Positions 51,339-59,588 of a stretch of DNA of 64,000 nucleotides are shown here, piece after piece; the stretch's first letter is position 1, and the number at the start of each line of letters is the position of its first letter. Source of the DNA: an uncultured cyanobacterium (GTDB lineage Bacteria; Cyanobacteriota; Cyanobacteriia; Cyanobacteriales; Nostocaceae); assembly GCA_903903925.1 (NCBI GenBank), contig CAIVAU010000188.1, positions 1 through 64,000 of the forward strand, given 5' to 3'. The position numbers and the translations under genes were made by a program. The notes beneath the pieces are model-generated. The model was not told the DNA's origin. It saw only the letters and a list, made by a program, of their open reading frames with translations, and ran no database searches.

Positions 51339-51544
51339 ACTTGCTATAACTATAGCCAAGTATTGCATGAGTTAAGTTGTCTGATGACTGTAAGTACTTA
51401 CTTTCCATCCTGTACCTGCCCAATATTAAGATGTGGGTACTGGAATACCTCACGTAATTTTGTATATCACTTGCCAGTCATCAACCAATCTAATGTGAAA
51501 ACATGAATACCTTAGGCTCAATAGTCACTTACCCTTTTAAGTAA

Positions 51545-51910
51545 ATGAACAAAAAATTTCTCCTGACCTTACTGTCAACCCCTGTAGTGTTTGGGTCTGT
51601 GATGTCCATGGTCATAATGACCAAACCGGCTCACGCAACTCCATCAATCAATCAAGTTGGAACTCATACCGCGTGTGTAGAACATCCTCACGCTGCTGGC
51701 CATAAACTGGTGTGTATCCAAGTTAGTAATTCTGTTGCCCGTACACCTAAGCAAGAAGTAAGTGCAGTCTCATCTCAACCAAATCAGATTGCCGAGCTAA
51801 AATTTAGTGATCAAGAAAGCGATGAGGCAATCAAGTTATTTGGCTGTGATTGCCCACGCTGTATAAATGCTGTACGTTCTTTGCATGGTTTGGCTCCTAT
51901 GCCAGTCTAG
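51545..51910 (+). CDS. Small secreted cysteine-containing hypothetical protein
   Basis: A signal peptide is clear (MNKKFLLTLLSTPVVFGSV, cleavage near AHA-TPS). The mature protein of about 87 residues has a cysteine pair in TACVEHPHAAGHKLVCIQV and a C-terminal FGCDCPRCINAVRSL motif. The C-x-C-x-x-C pattern suggests metal binding or a redox role. No family is known to me. It is a single gene. A GAGCCA...TGGCTC hairpin (51958-51983) follows the stop and may terminate it. Confidence 0.65.
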   Translation: MNKKFLLTLLSTPVVFGSVMSMVIMTKPAHATPSINQVGTHTACVEHPHAAGHKLVCIQVSNSVARTPKQEVSAVSSQPNQIAELKFSDQESDEAIKLFGCDCPRCINAVRSLHGLAPMPV

Positions 51911-51957
51911 TAGACTGACAAATGATTGACATTCTTCACTTTAATTTTTAGATGAAA

Positions 51958-51983
51958 GAGCCAAGGAATTCATTCCCTGGCTC
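51958..51983 (+). terminator. Hairpin after the small secreted protein gene
   Basis: GAGCCAAGGAAT pairs with ATTCCCTGGCTC with one mismatch around TC. It lies 47 bases beyond the stop codon. Only a weak T tract follows, so termination is probable rather than certain. Confidence 0.45.
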
Positions 51984-52008
51984 CTTACTGTACACAAAGA
52001 ATACTGAC

Positions 52009-52141
52009 CTAGTAGTCTGTCAGGACGAATTTGATGGGTAGTGCGAGCCGGAAAGCTCGCGTCGTGAGCGAGACGCTCACACTACCAACCCATCAGAATG
52101 AATTTGACAGACCACTAGTAGCCTGTCAAGATGAATTTGAT
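52009..52141. repeat. Complex inverted and direct repeat next to psaK
   Basis: AGTAGTCTGTCA...GAATTTGATGGGTAGTG faces CACTACCAACCCATCAGAATGAATTTGACAGACC. A third, direct copy (AGTAGCCTGTCAAGATGAAT, 52117-52136 and beyond) follows. An inner hairpin GTGCGAGC...GCTCACAC resembles those in the 18350 and 39683 elements. It looks like a small non-autonomous element that partly duplicated. Confidence 0.6.
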
Positions 52142-52144
52142 CAG

Positions 52145-52405
52145 TTAGAGCCTACCCAGGTTATGCAGACCTAAGATAACGCCTACTCCTAAGATATGAC
52201 CAAAGGCGGTTGTTGCCAATACTGCAGGCAGACCAAAACCACCAAACAGGTTGGGTGAGGGCAGGCTTGGACCGACGCTGGGATATTTGATGGTAGATTT
52301 ACCAAACGCAATGGCAATGATATTGGAGATAATCATAATTATCCCAACTGTCGGACTCCATTGCAAGGGTGTAGTTGCAGCAGCGAGTAGAGTAGATACT
52401 AACAA
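52145..52405 (-). CDS. psaK: Photosystem I reaction centre subunit PsaK
   Basis: PsaK is a peripheral photosystem I subunit with two membrane helices that helps bind antenna chlorophyll and phycobilisome-derived energy. The sequence has the typical short start (LVSTLLAAATTPLQWSP), the first span VGIIMIISNIIAIAFGK, the loop YPSVGPSLPSPNLFGGFGLPA and the second span HILGVGVILGL. The start is a TTG with GAGGAG nine bases upstream. At 86 residues the length is standard. Cyanobacteria often carry several psaK genes; which paralogue this is cannot be decided. It is a monocistronic gene. Confidence 0.93.
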   Translation of the reverse strand: MLVSTLLAAATTPLQWSPTVGIIMIISNIIAIAFGKSTIKYPSVGPSLPSPNLFGGFGLPAVLATTAFGHILGVGVILGLHNLGRL

Positions 52406-52642
52406 CTGATTTTCTCCTCAAAAATGTATTAATGATTGAAAATCTCATGTAAATTTCTTACCAAGAAATTTCACCCTAAAGCATAATTTCGCATTCATTG
52501 TTAACATTTTTTGTTAAAGCTTAATATAAAACAGCCTTAAGCGAATTTGGGGGGAGTGTGGGAAGAGGGGGGAGAAATGTTATAGCAATTGATGGAAGGA
52601 GTGTGTCAAACTCAAAGTGAGTCGATTATTTCCCGCTTGTGT

Positions 52643-53065
52643 ATGTCCTCTACCATAGATTCCTTACCACCAGCCCTTGCCAAGATTGTTCAACGCTTCC
52701 AACGTGCTTCTGATCCCAAGCGACGTTATGAACAGCTCATTTGGTATGGTCAGCGACTTAAGGAGTTTCCAGAATTTGATAAAATACCAGAGAACAAAGT
52801 TCCTGGCTGCGTTTCCCAAGTTTATGTTACCGCTACCGTGGAAGACGGTAAGGTAGTATTTCAAGGTGATTCTGATTCTCAATTAACGAAAGGATTAGTA
52901 GGGCTTTTGGTGGAAGGTTTAAATGGATTAACCTCTACTGAAATTGTGCAACTTACTCCAGATTTTATCCAAGAAACTGGTTTAAATGTAAGCCTGACAC
53001 CTTCCCGCGCCAATGGATTCTACAATATTTTTAAAACCATGCAAAAAAAAGCCGATGAATTATGA
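52643..53065 (+). CDS. sufE: SufE family sulphur-acceptor protein
   Basis: SufE accepts sulphur from the SufS cysteine desulphurase and stimulates iron-sulphur cluster assembly. The family pattern is clear: ALAKIVQRFQRASDPKRRYEQLIWYGQRL, the catalytic cysteine in KVPGCVSQVYV, and SRANGFYNIFKTMQ at the end. I choose the ATG at 52643; the frame opens 18 codons earlier at a GTG- or ATG-like position, but the homologous region begins near the later ATG. The gene is not beside other suf genes. An AATTATG repeat array follows it. Confidence 0.92.
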   Translation: MSSTIDSLPPALAKIVQRFQRASDPKRRYEQLIWYGQRLKEFPEFDKIPENKVPGCVSQVYVTATVEDGKVVFQGDSDSQLTKGLVGLLVEGLNGLTSTEIVQLTPDFIQETGLNVSLTPSRANGFYNIFKTMQKKADEL

Positions 53066-53373
53066 ATTATGAATTATGAATTATGAGTTATGGGACTGGT
53101 ATTTGATTTTTGAAATCTACGTAGTGGGCATTGCCCACTAAACCGTGGATATGATGGATTTTAGCAATTCCTCGAAAATTTTGTGAGGTTTATAAGGATG
53201 ATTAACAAGACCAACTGAAGGTTTTTGTGAACACAGTTGGTTGGCGAAGCTGCTGTACTTAGAAGCCACGACAAAAGCCTTCAATAGAATCCCCTGTGAC
53301 GATCGCGACTACAATGGCAATAGGGACTCTTTTCTCTGCGGCTTGTGTCTTAGTTCTAAGCATTCCTCACTTT
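53066..53373. other. Intergenic region with AATTATG heptamers
   Basis: Three to four AATTATG units begin at the sufE stop codon, and GTGGGCATTGCCCAC forms a short hairpin near 53124. The rest before the helicase gene shows no gene. The pcrA frame opens at 53296, but the region to 53373 lacks helicase homology. Confidence 0.5.
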
Positions 53374-55674
53374 ATGACAACAACCATTGACTTCCTCAGT
53401 CACCTTAACCCCAGTCAACGCCGCGCCGTTGAACACTTCTGTGGTCCTTTACTAGTTGTTGCTGGTGCAGGTTCCGGCAAAACACGGGCGCTGACTTATC
53501 GTATTGCTAATCTGATTGTGCAACACCGTGTTGATCCAGAACATATCCTGGCGGTTACTTTTACCAACAAAGCTGCACGGGAAATGAAGGAACGGATTCA
53601 GAAGCTTTTTGCTGAACAGATGGCAATGAAAGAATACGGTCAGCGGTTTGATTTGTTACCAGAAGATGAACAAACGCAGTTAAAATCGAAAGTGTGGAGA
53701 AAGATTATCAAGGACTTGTGGTGTGGTACTTTCCACAGTTTATTCTCTCGTCTTCTCCGCTTTGATATCGAAAAATACCAAGACGAAAAAGGACGTCGTT
53801 GGAACCGTAATTTTTCTATCTTTGACGAATCCGACGCCCAAAATCTTGTGAAAGAAATTGTCACTAAGCAGCTTAACCTGGATGACAAGAAGTTTGAACC
53901 ACGTTCTGTTCGCTATGCTATAAGTAATGCTAAAAATCAAAGTTTATCACCCCAGGAATTTGAGCGAGAGCAACCAAATTATCGTGGACGGGTGATTGCA
54001 GAAGTTTACAATTCTTATCAAAGTAGACTAGCGGAAAATAATGCTCTTGACTTTGATGATTTGATTCTGGTTCCGGTGAGACTATTTCAGCAAAATGAGC
54101 AGGTGTTGGGTTATTGGCACAACAAGTTTCGCCACATCCTTGTAGATGAATATCAAGACACCAACCGTACTCAATACGACCTGATTCGCCTGTTGGTGAC
54201 GAACGGGGAAACGAATAAAAGTGAATGGAACTGGCGCGATCGCTCGGCTTTTGTTGTGGGTGATGCTGATCAATCGATCTACTCATTCCGTATGGCTGAT
54301 TTTACCATATTATTGGACTTTCAGCAAGATTTTGGTGATGGGTTGCCAGACGATGACACCGGCACGATGGTGAAGCTAGAGGAAAACTATCGTTCTTGTG
54401 AAAATATTCTGCAAGCAGCTAACCAACTGATTGAAAATAATACTCAACGGATTGATAAAGTTCTTAAAGCAACGCGGGGTGCAGGTGAAGAGATTTATTG
54501 TCACAAAGCAGATGATGAACTTGCAGAAGCAGAATTTGTCGTCAACCAAATTCGCACACTAGAAAACCAGAATCCAGAGTTGAATTGGGGAAGTTTTGCA
54601 ATCCTGTATCGGACAAACGCCCAATCTCGCCCGTTGGAAGAGATTTTGGTGCGATTGGGGATTCCCTACACGGTTGTGGGAGGATTGAAGTTTTATGACC
54701 GCAAAGAAATTAAAGATGTAGTGGCTTATTTGAGGGCGATCGCCAACCCTGCTGATACATTAAGTTTGTTGCGAGTGATTAACACTCCCCGACGCGGTAT
54801 CGGTAAAGCCACAACCGATGCACTCGTAAACGCCGCCCGAGAATTAGGGACAACCCTGTGGGAAATACTGAGTGATGAGACATCAGTGAATACATTGGCA
54901 GGACGTTCAGCGAAATCTGTCAATAACTTTGCCCAGATGATTCGCGGCTTACAAGAACAGATAGAAACAGTTCCAGTTTCCCAAATTGTGCAAGAAGTGC
55001 TGGACAATTCCGGTTACATCGAAGACTTACAAACTCAGAGTACAGATGAAGCCGAAGACAGGTTGCGAAACGTCCAGGAATTGTTTAACGCAGTACTGCA
55101 ATTTGAAGAAGAAAACGAAGATGTGACTCTACAAGCATTCCTTCAAAGCACCGCCCTGAGTTCCGATTTGGATAACTTAAAAGAAGGGCAAACAGCAGTT
55201 TCACTGATGACTTTACACGCTTCTAAGGGGCTAGAGTTTCCCGTTGTGTTTTTGGCGGGATTGGAACAGGGGCTATTTCCCAACTACCGTTCTTTGGACG
55301 ATCCCTCATCATTGGAAGAGGAACGTCGTCTTTGTTACGTAGGTATTACTCGCGCCCAAGAACGGTTATATTTAACCCATGCCCGTGAACGCCGCCTTTA
55401 CGGTTCCCGCGAACCCGCCATGCCATCCCAGTTTTTGAACGAATTGCCTGAAGAATTGTTAGCAACTCAGCGCCAGAGTCGTCGAGTTGTCAGCAAAGGT
55501 GCTTCTGCTAAGAGTTGGCAAGTAGGCGATCAAGTTCTCCACAAAACTTTTGGTATCGGTGAAATTACTCATGTTTTTGGTGAGGGTAACAAAATTTCGC
55601 TGGCGATCAAGTTTGATAGTCTCGGTCAAAAGATTGTCGATCCCAGAGTTGCCCAGTTACAAAAGGTTGAATGA
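53374..55674 (+). CDS. pcrA: UvrD/PcrA-type DNA helicase
   Basis: This superfamily 1A 3'-5' DNA helicase acts in repair and replication-fork maintenance. Motifs are Walker A VVAGAGSGKTRALTYRI, motif Ia LAVTFTNKAAREMK, motif II LVDEYQDTNRTQY, motif III VVGDADQSIYSFR, motif V SLMTLHASKGLEFPVVFL and motif VI EERRLCYVGITRAQERLYL. The C-terminus has a small Tudor-like domain (WQVGDQVLHKTFGIGEITHVFGEG) typical of PcrA. The start at 53374 matches the homologous start DFLSHLNPSQRRAVEHF; the longer frame adds an unrelated hydrophobic stretch. It is a single gene. Confidence 0.95.
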   Translation: MTTTIDFLSHLNPSQRRAVEHFCGPLLVVAGAGSGKTRALTYRIANLIVQHRVDPEHILAVTFTNKAAREMKERIQKLFAEQMAMKEYGQRFDLLPEDEQTQLKSKVWRKIIKDLWCGTFHSLFSRLLRFDIEKYQDEKGRRWNRNFSIFDESDAQNLVKEIVTKQLNLDDKKFEPRSVRYAISNAKNQSLSPQEFEREQPNYRGRVIAEVYNSYQSRLAENNALDFDDLILVPVRLFQQNEQVLGYWHNKFRHILVDEYQDTNRTQYDLIRLLVTNGETNKSEWNWRDRSAFVVGDADQSIYSFRMADFTILLDFQQDFGDGLPDDDTGTMVKLEENYRSCENILQAANQLIENNTQRIDKVLKATRGAGEEIYCHKADDELAEAEFVVNQIRTLENQNPELNWGSFAILYRTNAQSRPLEEILVRLGIPYTVVGGLKFYDRKEIKDVVAYLRAIANPADTLSLLRVINTPRRGIGKATTDALVNAARELGTTLWEILSDETSVNTLAGRSAKSVNNFAQMIRGLQEQIETVPVSQIVQEVLDNSGYIEDLQTQSTDEAEDRLRNVQELFNAVLQFEEENEDVTLQAFLQSTALSSDLDNLKEGQTAVSLMTLHASKGLEFPVVFLAGLEQGLFPNYRSLDDPSSLEEERRLCYVGITRAQERLYLTHARERRLYGSREPAMPSQFLNELPEELLATQRQSRRVVSKGASAKSWQVGDQVLHKTFGIGEITHVFGEGNKISLAIKFDSLGQKIVDPRVAQLQKVE

Positions 55675-55887
55675 TTTTCATTAGGGAACAAATAATTAAC
55701 CGCAGAGGCGCAGAGGACACAGAGATATGAGTTAGAGAGATTTAGGGAATTTTTGACGGGGAAGGGAGTAATTGGAAGTCCCTTATACCCTCGTTCCCAA
55801 GCTCAGCTTAGGAATGTATTATAGGAGGCTTTGCCTAGGCTGTCACTTTAATCGCATATGTCAATCAATCAATAAAGTAGGAAATTT

Positions 55888-56115
55888 TTGATGTTTTACA
55901 AAGTAAACATTGTTCTTGAAAAAGATGAATATGGCTATTACGCTTATTGCCCTGAACTTCCAGGTTGTCAATCGCAAGGAGATTCCTTAGAAGAGGCAAG
56001 TACGAATATCAAAGAAGCTGTTGAACTCTACATCGAAACCTTATCAGAATCAGAAAAACAAACGCTTTTACACAAGGAAATCCTAACTATGACTTTGGAG
56101 GTGCAGGTTGCCTAA
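55888..56115 (+). CDS. HicB-family antitoxin
   Basis: This 75-residue protein has the HicB partial RNase H fold: YKVNIVLEKDEYGYYAYCPELPGCQSQGDSLEEASTNIKEAVELYIETL. HicB neutralises HicA, an RNA-cutting toxin. The gene order here is hicB then hicA, with hicA starting at a TTG that overlaps the hicB stop. Because hicA is split by an insertion, HicB is left without a functional local toxin. It has no C-terminal DNA-binding domain, so autoregulation is doubtful. Confidence 0.88.
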   Translation: MMFYKVNIVLEKDEYGYYAYCPELPGCQSQGDSLEEASTNIKEAVELYIETLSESEKQTLLHKEILTMTLEVQVA

Positions 56116-56501
56116 ACTACCGCGCCTAACTGCTAAGGAAGCGGAAAAATTATTATTAGATGCTGGTTTTATATACAGCAGTTTGAGAGCAAACCCGCCA
56201 CAAAAATAAATCGCAAGCTGTTTAATAATTGTCGGAATCAGGATTGACAGGATTAGAGGATGGGCAGGATTAAGAATTACGGCATTTTGAGAGGAAACTC
56301 GCCACAAAAATAAATCGCTGTTAGGAACTGTACTGGTTTTTATAATTTTCCTTCGTGGCATGTTTGATTGCAATTTGCTGATAAATAAGAAGTAAAGGCA
56401 GTCATAGAGTTTACCAACTAGAAAATACTAGAGTTGTGCTTCCTTTTCATTCTGGAAAAGTGTTACACCCAAAGATGGTTCAAAAGGAATTTTTACCGTA
56501 G
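56108..56501 (+). pseudogene. hicA toxin gene split by a 205-base repeat element
   Basis: The 5' part (56108-56175) encodes PKLPRLTAKEAEKLLLDAGF, the HicA N-terminus, from a TTG overlapping hicB. The reading then enters foreign DNA and stops at 56209. The 3' part resumes in a consistent frame at 56385 with RSKGSHRVYQLENTRVV and PFHSGKVLHPKMV up to the TAG at 56501, containing the catalytic histidine. Removing 56176-56383 restores the HicA frame, except for one TAA where a tyrosine codon is expected. The toxin must be inactive, which explains how hicB persists alone. Confidence 0.85.
56176..56380. mobile_element. Small non-autonomous element inserted in hicA
   Basis: The left end CAGCA-n9-CAAAC-n2-GCCAC is mirrored at the right end (GTGGC-n2-GTTTG-n9-TGCTG), an imperfect terminal inverted repeat. 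ATA flanks both sides. Inside, a 33-base sequence containing CGCCACAAAAATAAATCGC is directly repeated at 56182-56214 and 56286-56318. No reading frame is present. It resembles MITEs moved by Tc1/mariner-like IS630 transposases, which duplicate TA; this is inference. Confidence 0.65.
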
Positions 56502-56846
56502 AGGGAGAAATCTTACTTGTCCTTCCCACTCTCCCTCAAGGCTGCACTCTGCAATCAAGATAATTTCCTCTATCGCTAACCCTACTGGGACACGACGACT
56601 CACCTCAAACAACCCAGGCATAGATAATTCTGCTTGGATACGTTCGTATGCGAAAATTATCATCGTAGCAACATCATGAGTGAGAACGATTCGCCCTTCT
56701 TGGGCTGCCCATGCTAAAATAGTTGAATCATTTACTCCTGATAAGTCCACATCTTGAACACGCACAATATCAATATCTGGGCTTTGCCGAAGAACACCTC
56801 GCACAATTTGGTTATTAAAATTTTCATCAGCCAGGAATCGAGCCAT
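56493..56846 (-). CDS. DUF5615 PIN-like toxin
   Basis: This protein has the DUF5615 pattern: ARFLADENFNNQIVRGVLR, RVQDVDLSGVNDSTILAWAAQEGRIVLTHDVATM. The acidic residues of a PIN-like active site are in DEN, D-S-T and THD. It is paired with an upstream DUF433 gene, whose stop is six bases before the ATG at 56846, a common cyanobacterial toxin-antitoxin arrangement. Its last nine bases overlap the hicA remnant on the other strand. The target is unknown. Confidence 0.85.
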   Translation of the reverse strand: MARFLADENFNNQIVRGVLRQSPDIDIVRVQDVDLSGVNDSTILAWAAQEGRIVLTHDVATMIIFAYERIQAELSMPGLFEVSRRVPVGLAIEEIILIAECSLEGEWEGQVRFLPLR

Positions 56847-56852
56847 TTTCAA

Positions 56853-57185
56853 TTACCTGGGTTGATTGCGCCTAGTTAGTAGGCGATCGCGTATTCCAAT
56901 TGGATTAAAATGTTGTTCAGCCTCCTGCTGAATCACATTTGCCTGACCTTGACGTTCTACAAGATAGGTATGAACTTCATTTCGATGTCTGAGGTAGTAA
57001 CCAATAACCAAATAGATATCTGGTAGTTGTAGCGATGGATACTGCTCTCCTATTTCCTCTGGCGTGCATCCCTCAAGAAAAGCAGTCACAACAGTGTCTA
57101 GGGTGACGCGAGTTTTCCCAACTTGAACCACACCTTCGGGAGTCATTTCTAGGGGGGCGGTTTCAGAAACTATGGTTAATTCCAT
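56853..57185 (-). CDS. DUF433 antitoxin-like protein
   Basis: DUF433 proteins contain a winged HTH and act as partners of DUF5615 PIN-like toxins. Visible are GVVQVGKTRVTLDTVVTAFLEGCTPEEIGEQYPSLQLPDIYLVIGYYLRH, the full DUF433 signature. The C-terminal part (VERQGQANVIQQEAEQHF) is a helical extension that may bind the toxin. At 110 residues it is full length and directly upstream of the toxin gene, so the two form one operon that probably represses itself. Confidence 0.87.
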   Translation of the reverse strand: MELTIVSETAPLEMTPEGVVQVGKTRVTLDTVVTAFLEGCTPEEIGEQYPSLQLPDIYLVIGYYLRHRNEVHTYLVERQGQANVIQQEAEQHFNPIGIRDRLLTRRNQPR

Positions 57186-57361
57186 AAGACTCAGATCACT
57201 AGACGTTCCTTTGTTATATTACAAAATTTTCAGGAAAAATTTCCATTCGCCGTGGCTAACTACAGTCGAAGCAGAGGGTACGGTAGATTCAATGCCAGAA
57301 TACTTAAGCCACTTCGAGGTAGAACGCTATCTCCATAGTGCTGACAGGGAGAGTTAGTATC

Positions 57362-57433
57362 ATGCGTTATCTGGGATTGGCTTTGTTTGCTGAAGGTCCA
57401 ACTGACTACCAGTTATTTCCTCCCAATTACTAA
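57362..57433 (+). pseudogene. 23-codon stump of a truncated gene
   Basis: An ATG preceded by GAGAG opens MRYLGLALFAEGPTDYQLF and stops after PPNY. The EGPTD motif resembles the start of TOPRIM-like or DUF4276-type proteins, which normally continue for some 200 residues. Its stop codon overlaps the end of the McrC-like gene on the opposite strand, suggesting that the neighbouring operon replaced the rest of the gene. The identification is by pattern only. Confidence 0.5.
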
Positions 57434-59586
57434 CAAGAAATTCGGCAACGAATACAAGCCTCAACATGAATCAGTTTAGCTTGACTACATGTCCCACAAT
57501 GAGGACAAATAAAAGTGGTATGATTGTTTTCTCTCCAGCAAGGAACAGCAATCACCTCTCTACCTAAAGTGCGCTCTACCCAACCAGGCTGGCGATTTTG
57601 GCTTTCTATTCTTGTTATCTGAATATAAGGGTATTTCTTGCCACAACTCCCGCAGGAGCGTGTACCCCAAGAGCTTTCACATTGACTACATTCACAACTA
57701 AAACATTGACTATCTAGCGCAGTGAAACTACCTATTGAATGGCAAATCGGGCATATTTTTAATGGCTGGATACATCCCCTAGCCTGAAATGGTAGATTTT
57801 TTATTTGTTCTATTGGTTGAAGTTGCCCTTTTTTTAAACCATGAGCTTGTAATTGATTTATCAAGGTTTGAATATTTGTATTAAAAAACTGCTCCTCTGG
57901 TGGTAGAGGTGAACGCAAAACACAAACTTGATTGGAATTTTTTTCTTTCTCTAGCCAGCCAGTATCTTTCAACAAATTATCCGGAATATTTATTGGAAGA
58001 GTAGGTGGGTAAGATTGATAACGCTGACTGTTAAACCACCATTGAATTGCACGAGCTATCCTTTCAACGCTAAGAATATCAAGTGGGCTTACTGGTAAAA
58101 TTGCCATAGCCACCTCTTTGGGAAGGCGGTCATTGCCAAGGGTATTTATCTCTCGCTGAATATGGGATGGAAGTTTCTTTCTCTCCTCCTCTGTTCCTGG
58201 ATACAGAAGAACAGTTAGACTGTCAGTGCTGCTTGTCAGGCTATGAGAAAAGGTTTTGAGGGTGGATGCAATTGTCTGTAAATTATCAGTAGCAGTGAGA
58301 GTTGCTATGATGGGGACTAAGCGCAAATCTTTAATCCCTTCTGACTGGATCAAAAAGGAACCATCCTCTTGCCAAGTTAGGTATATCTCTCCTAATGCTC
58401 CCCGAAAGAGGATGGGTTCACCGCCACGTGTAGGAATTAGATTGGCGATCGCCTCAAAACCGAATCCCATGTCTTTATCATGACCGCTTCCTGTCAAAGC
58501 CAGTCCTATTAAGAGGAGACAAAAGGATTCAAAGCCACGAAAAAGCTGTTTATTTTCCTCAAATACTTGGCGAGAGTTTTTTACCTGTCCATGATGACAA
58601 CGACTCCATTCTCTCCACAACAAATCTACATAACGATAGTGCTGATCATTGACGAGAATATTTGTCCTTTTGAGGGTGCTTCCTACGACTGCACGTTGGG
58701 GAATAGCTTTATATAAATCTGTGTCTATCAAACTCTGCAACTTGTACTGTAATTGTAGCAATTGCCGCCATGTTGCTTCTGCTTTTTTTAACGGTGTTGC
58801 AGCATCAAAATCACTTCCCCACAGTTGATAAATACGTTGTCGGTTTCTCCAGTGAATATCCTTAGTTGTCCCAGATAAATATTTGGCTTCCTCAAGTTGT
58901 CGTTTGATAGTTTGAACTTGTTGAATGCGCTGGCGTGTATATTCTAGTAAATTGTCAATAAGTCGGACAGTAACTTTATTTTCGTAAATGTCTAATAACT
59001 CCTCTTTTACCATGCAAAGAACTTGCTTAGGCACAACGGAGCGAAAAGTACGCCTTTCCCAATCTTCTGTATGAGAAGCTAGAAATTCAGCAGCATGGGG
59101 AGAAATTCGTTGAGCGCGAGATACTGGTAATCTCTCAGTTTCCATTTTCAGGTAAGCTCTAGGACGGCGACAAACTTCCTCAATGTGTCCCAGATTTTGT
59201 TTTGTTGTGACCTCTAGCGGCTGGATATTAATCTTGTTTTCTATTTGTGGTACTAAAGGCGGTAGTTTAACCAAGTCTAACCAATTGGCTGAGTTAGATA
59301 GTAATTTTTGTAGCTCAAGTTCAAAAAACTGCAAACTTTCAGATAGTATATCTGAAGGTAGCTGCCATTGAGGAAACTGTTTTTCGCAGGGTAAAGTAGC
59401 GTCAGGAGAGCGTACTGACAAACGATGTGTGGAGTCTGGAAAAATATATTCTCTGGAATTTTGAGTCAGTTCAAAAGTATTGATAAATACTTTTTCTGAA
59501 TCAGTAATAATTTGCCATTCACCCAAAATAAGTTGGTCGGGAAGTTCCTTTGTATACCTCCCTGTAAGGCGGTTCCAAAACAGCAT
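57430..59586 (-). CDS. DUF2357/McrC-like protein with C-terminal zinc ribbons
   Basis: This is the last gene of the right-end operon and occupies the place of McrC, the nuclease partner of McrB. Residues 100-300 fit DUF2357: PRAYLKMETERLPVSRAQRISPHAAEFLASHTEDWERRTF, then MVKEELLDIYENKVTVRLIDNLLEYTRQRIQQV. A later part (GGEPILFRGALGEIYLTWQEDGSFLIQSEG) occupies the expected nuclease position, but no clear D...(D/E)-x-K set can be seen, so it may be degenerate or divergent. The C-terminus has two or three zinc ribbons (CPICH, CSQCESSW, CGSCGKKY, CPHCG, CIRC). The ATG is one base beyond the stop of the McrB-like gene, so expression is coupled. Confidence 0.7.
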   Translation of the reverse strand: MLFWNRLTGRYTKELPDQLILGEWQIITDSEKVFINTFELTQNSREYIFPDSTHRLSVRSPDATLPCEKQFPQWQLPSDILSESLQFFELELQKLLSNSANWLDLVKLPPLVPQIENKINIQPLEVTTKQNLGHIEEVCRRPRAYLKMETERLPVSRAQRISPHAAEFLASHTEDWERRTFRSVVPKQVLCMVKEELLDIYENKVTVRLIDNLLEYTRQRIQQVQTIKRQLEEAKYLSGTTKDIHWRNRQRIYQLWGSDFDAATPLKKAEATWRQLLQLQYKLQSLIDTDLYKAIPQRAVVGSTLKRTNILVNDQHYRYVDLLWREWSRCHHGQVKNSRQVFEENKQLFRGFESFCLLLIGLALTGSGHDKDMGFGFEAIANLIPTRGGEPILFRGALGEIYLTWQEDGSFLIQSEGIKDLRLVPIIATLTATDNLQTIASTLKTFSHSLTSSTDSLTVLLYPGTEEERKKLPSHIQREINTLGNDRLPKEVAMAILPVSPLDILSVERIARAIQWWFNSQRYQSYPPTLPINIPDNLLKDTGWLEKEKNSNQVCVLRSPLPPEEQFFNTNIQTLINQLQAHGLKKGQLQPIEQIKNLPFQARGCIQPLKICPICHSIGSFTALDSQCFSCECSQCESSWGTRSCGSCGKKYPYIQITRIESQNRQPGWVERTLGREVIAVPCWRENNHTTFICPHCGTCSQAKLIHVEACIRCRISC

Positions 59587-59588
59587 AG

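Noticed and set aside
53296..53373. N-terminal extension of the PcrA helicase
   Set aside because: The extra 26 residues are hydrophobic and unlike helicase N-termini; the homologous region starts at 53374.
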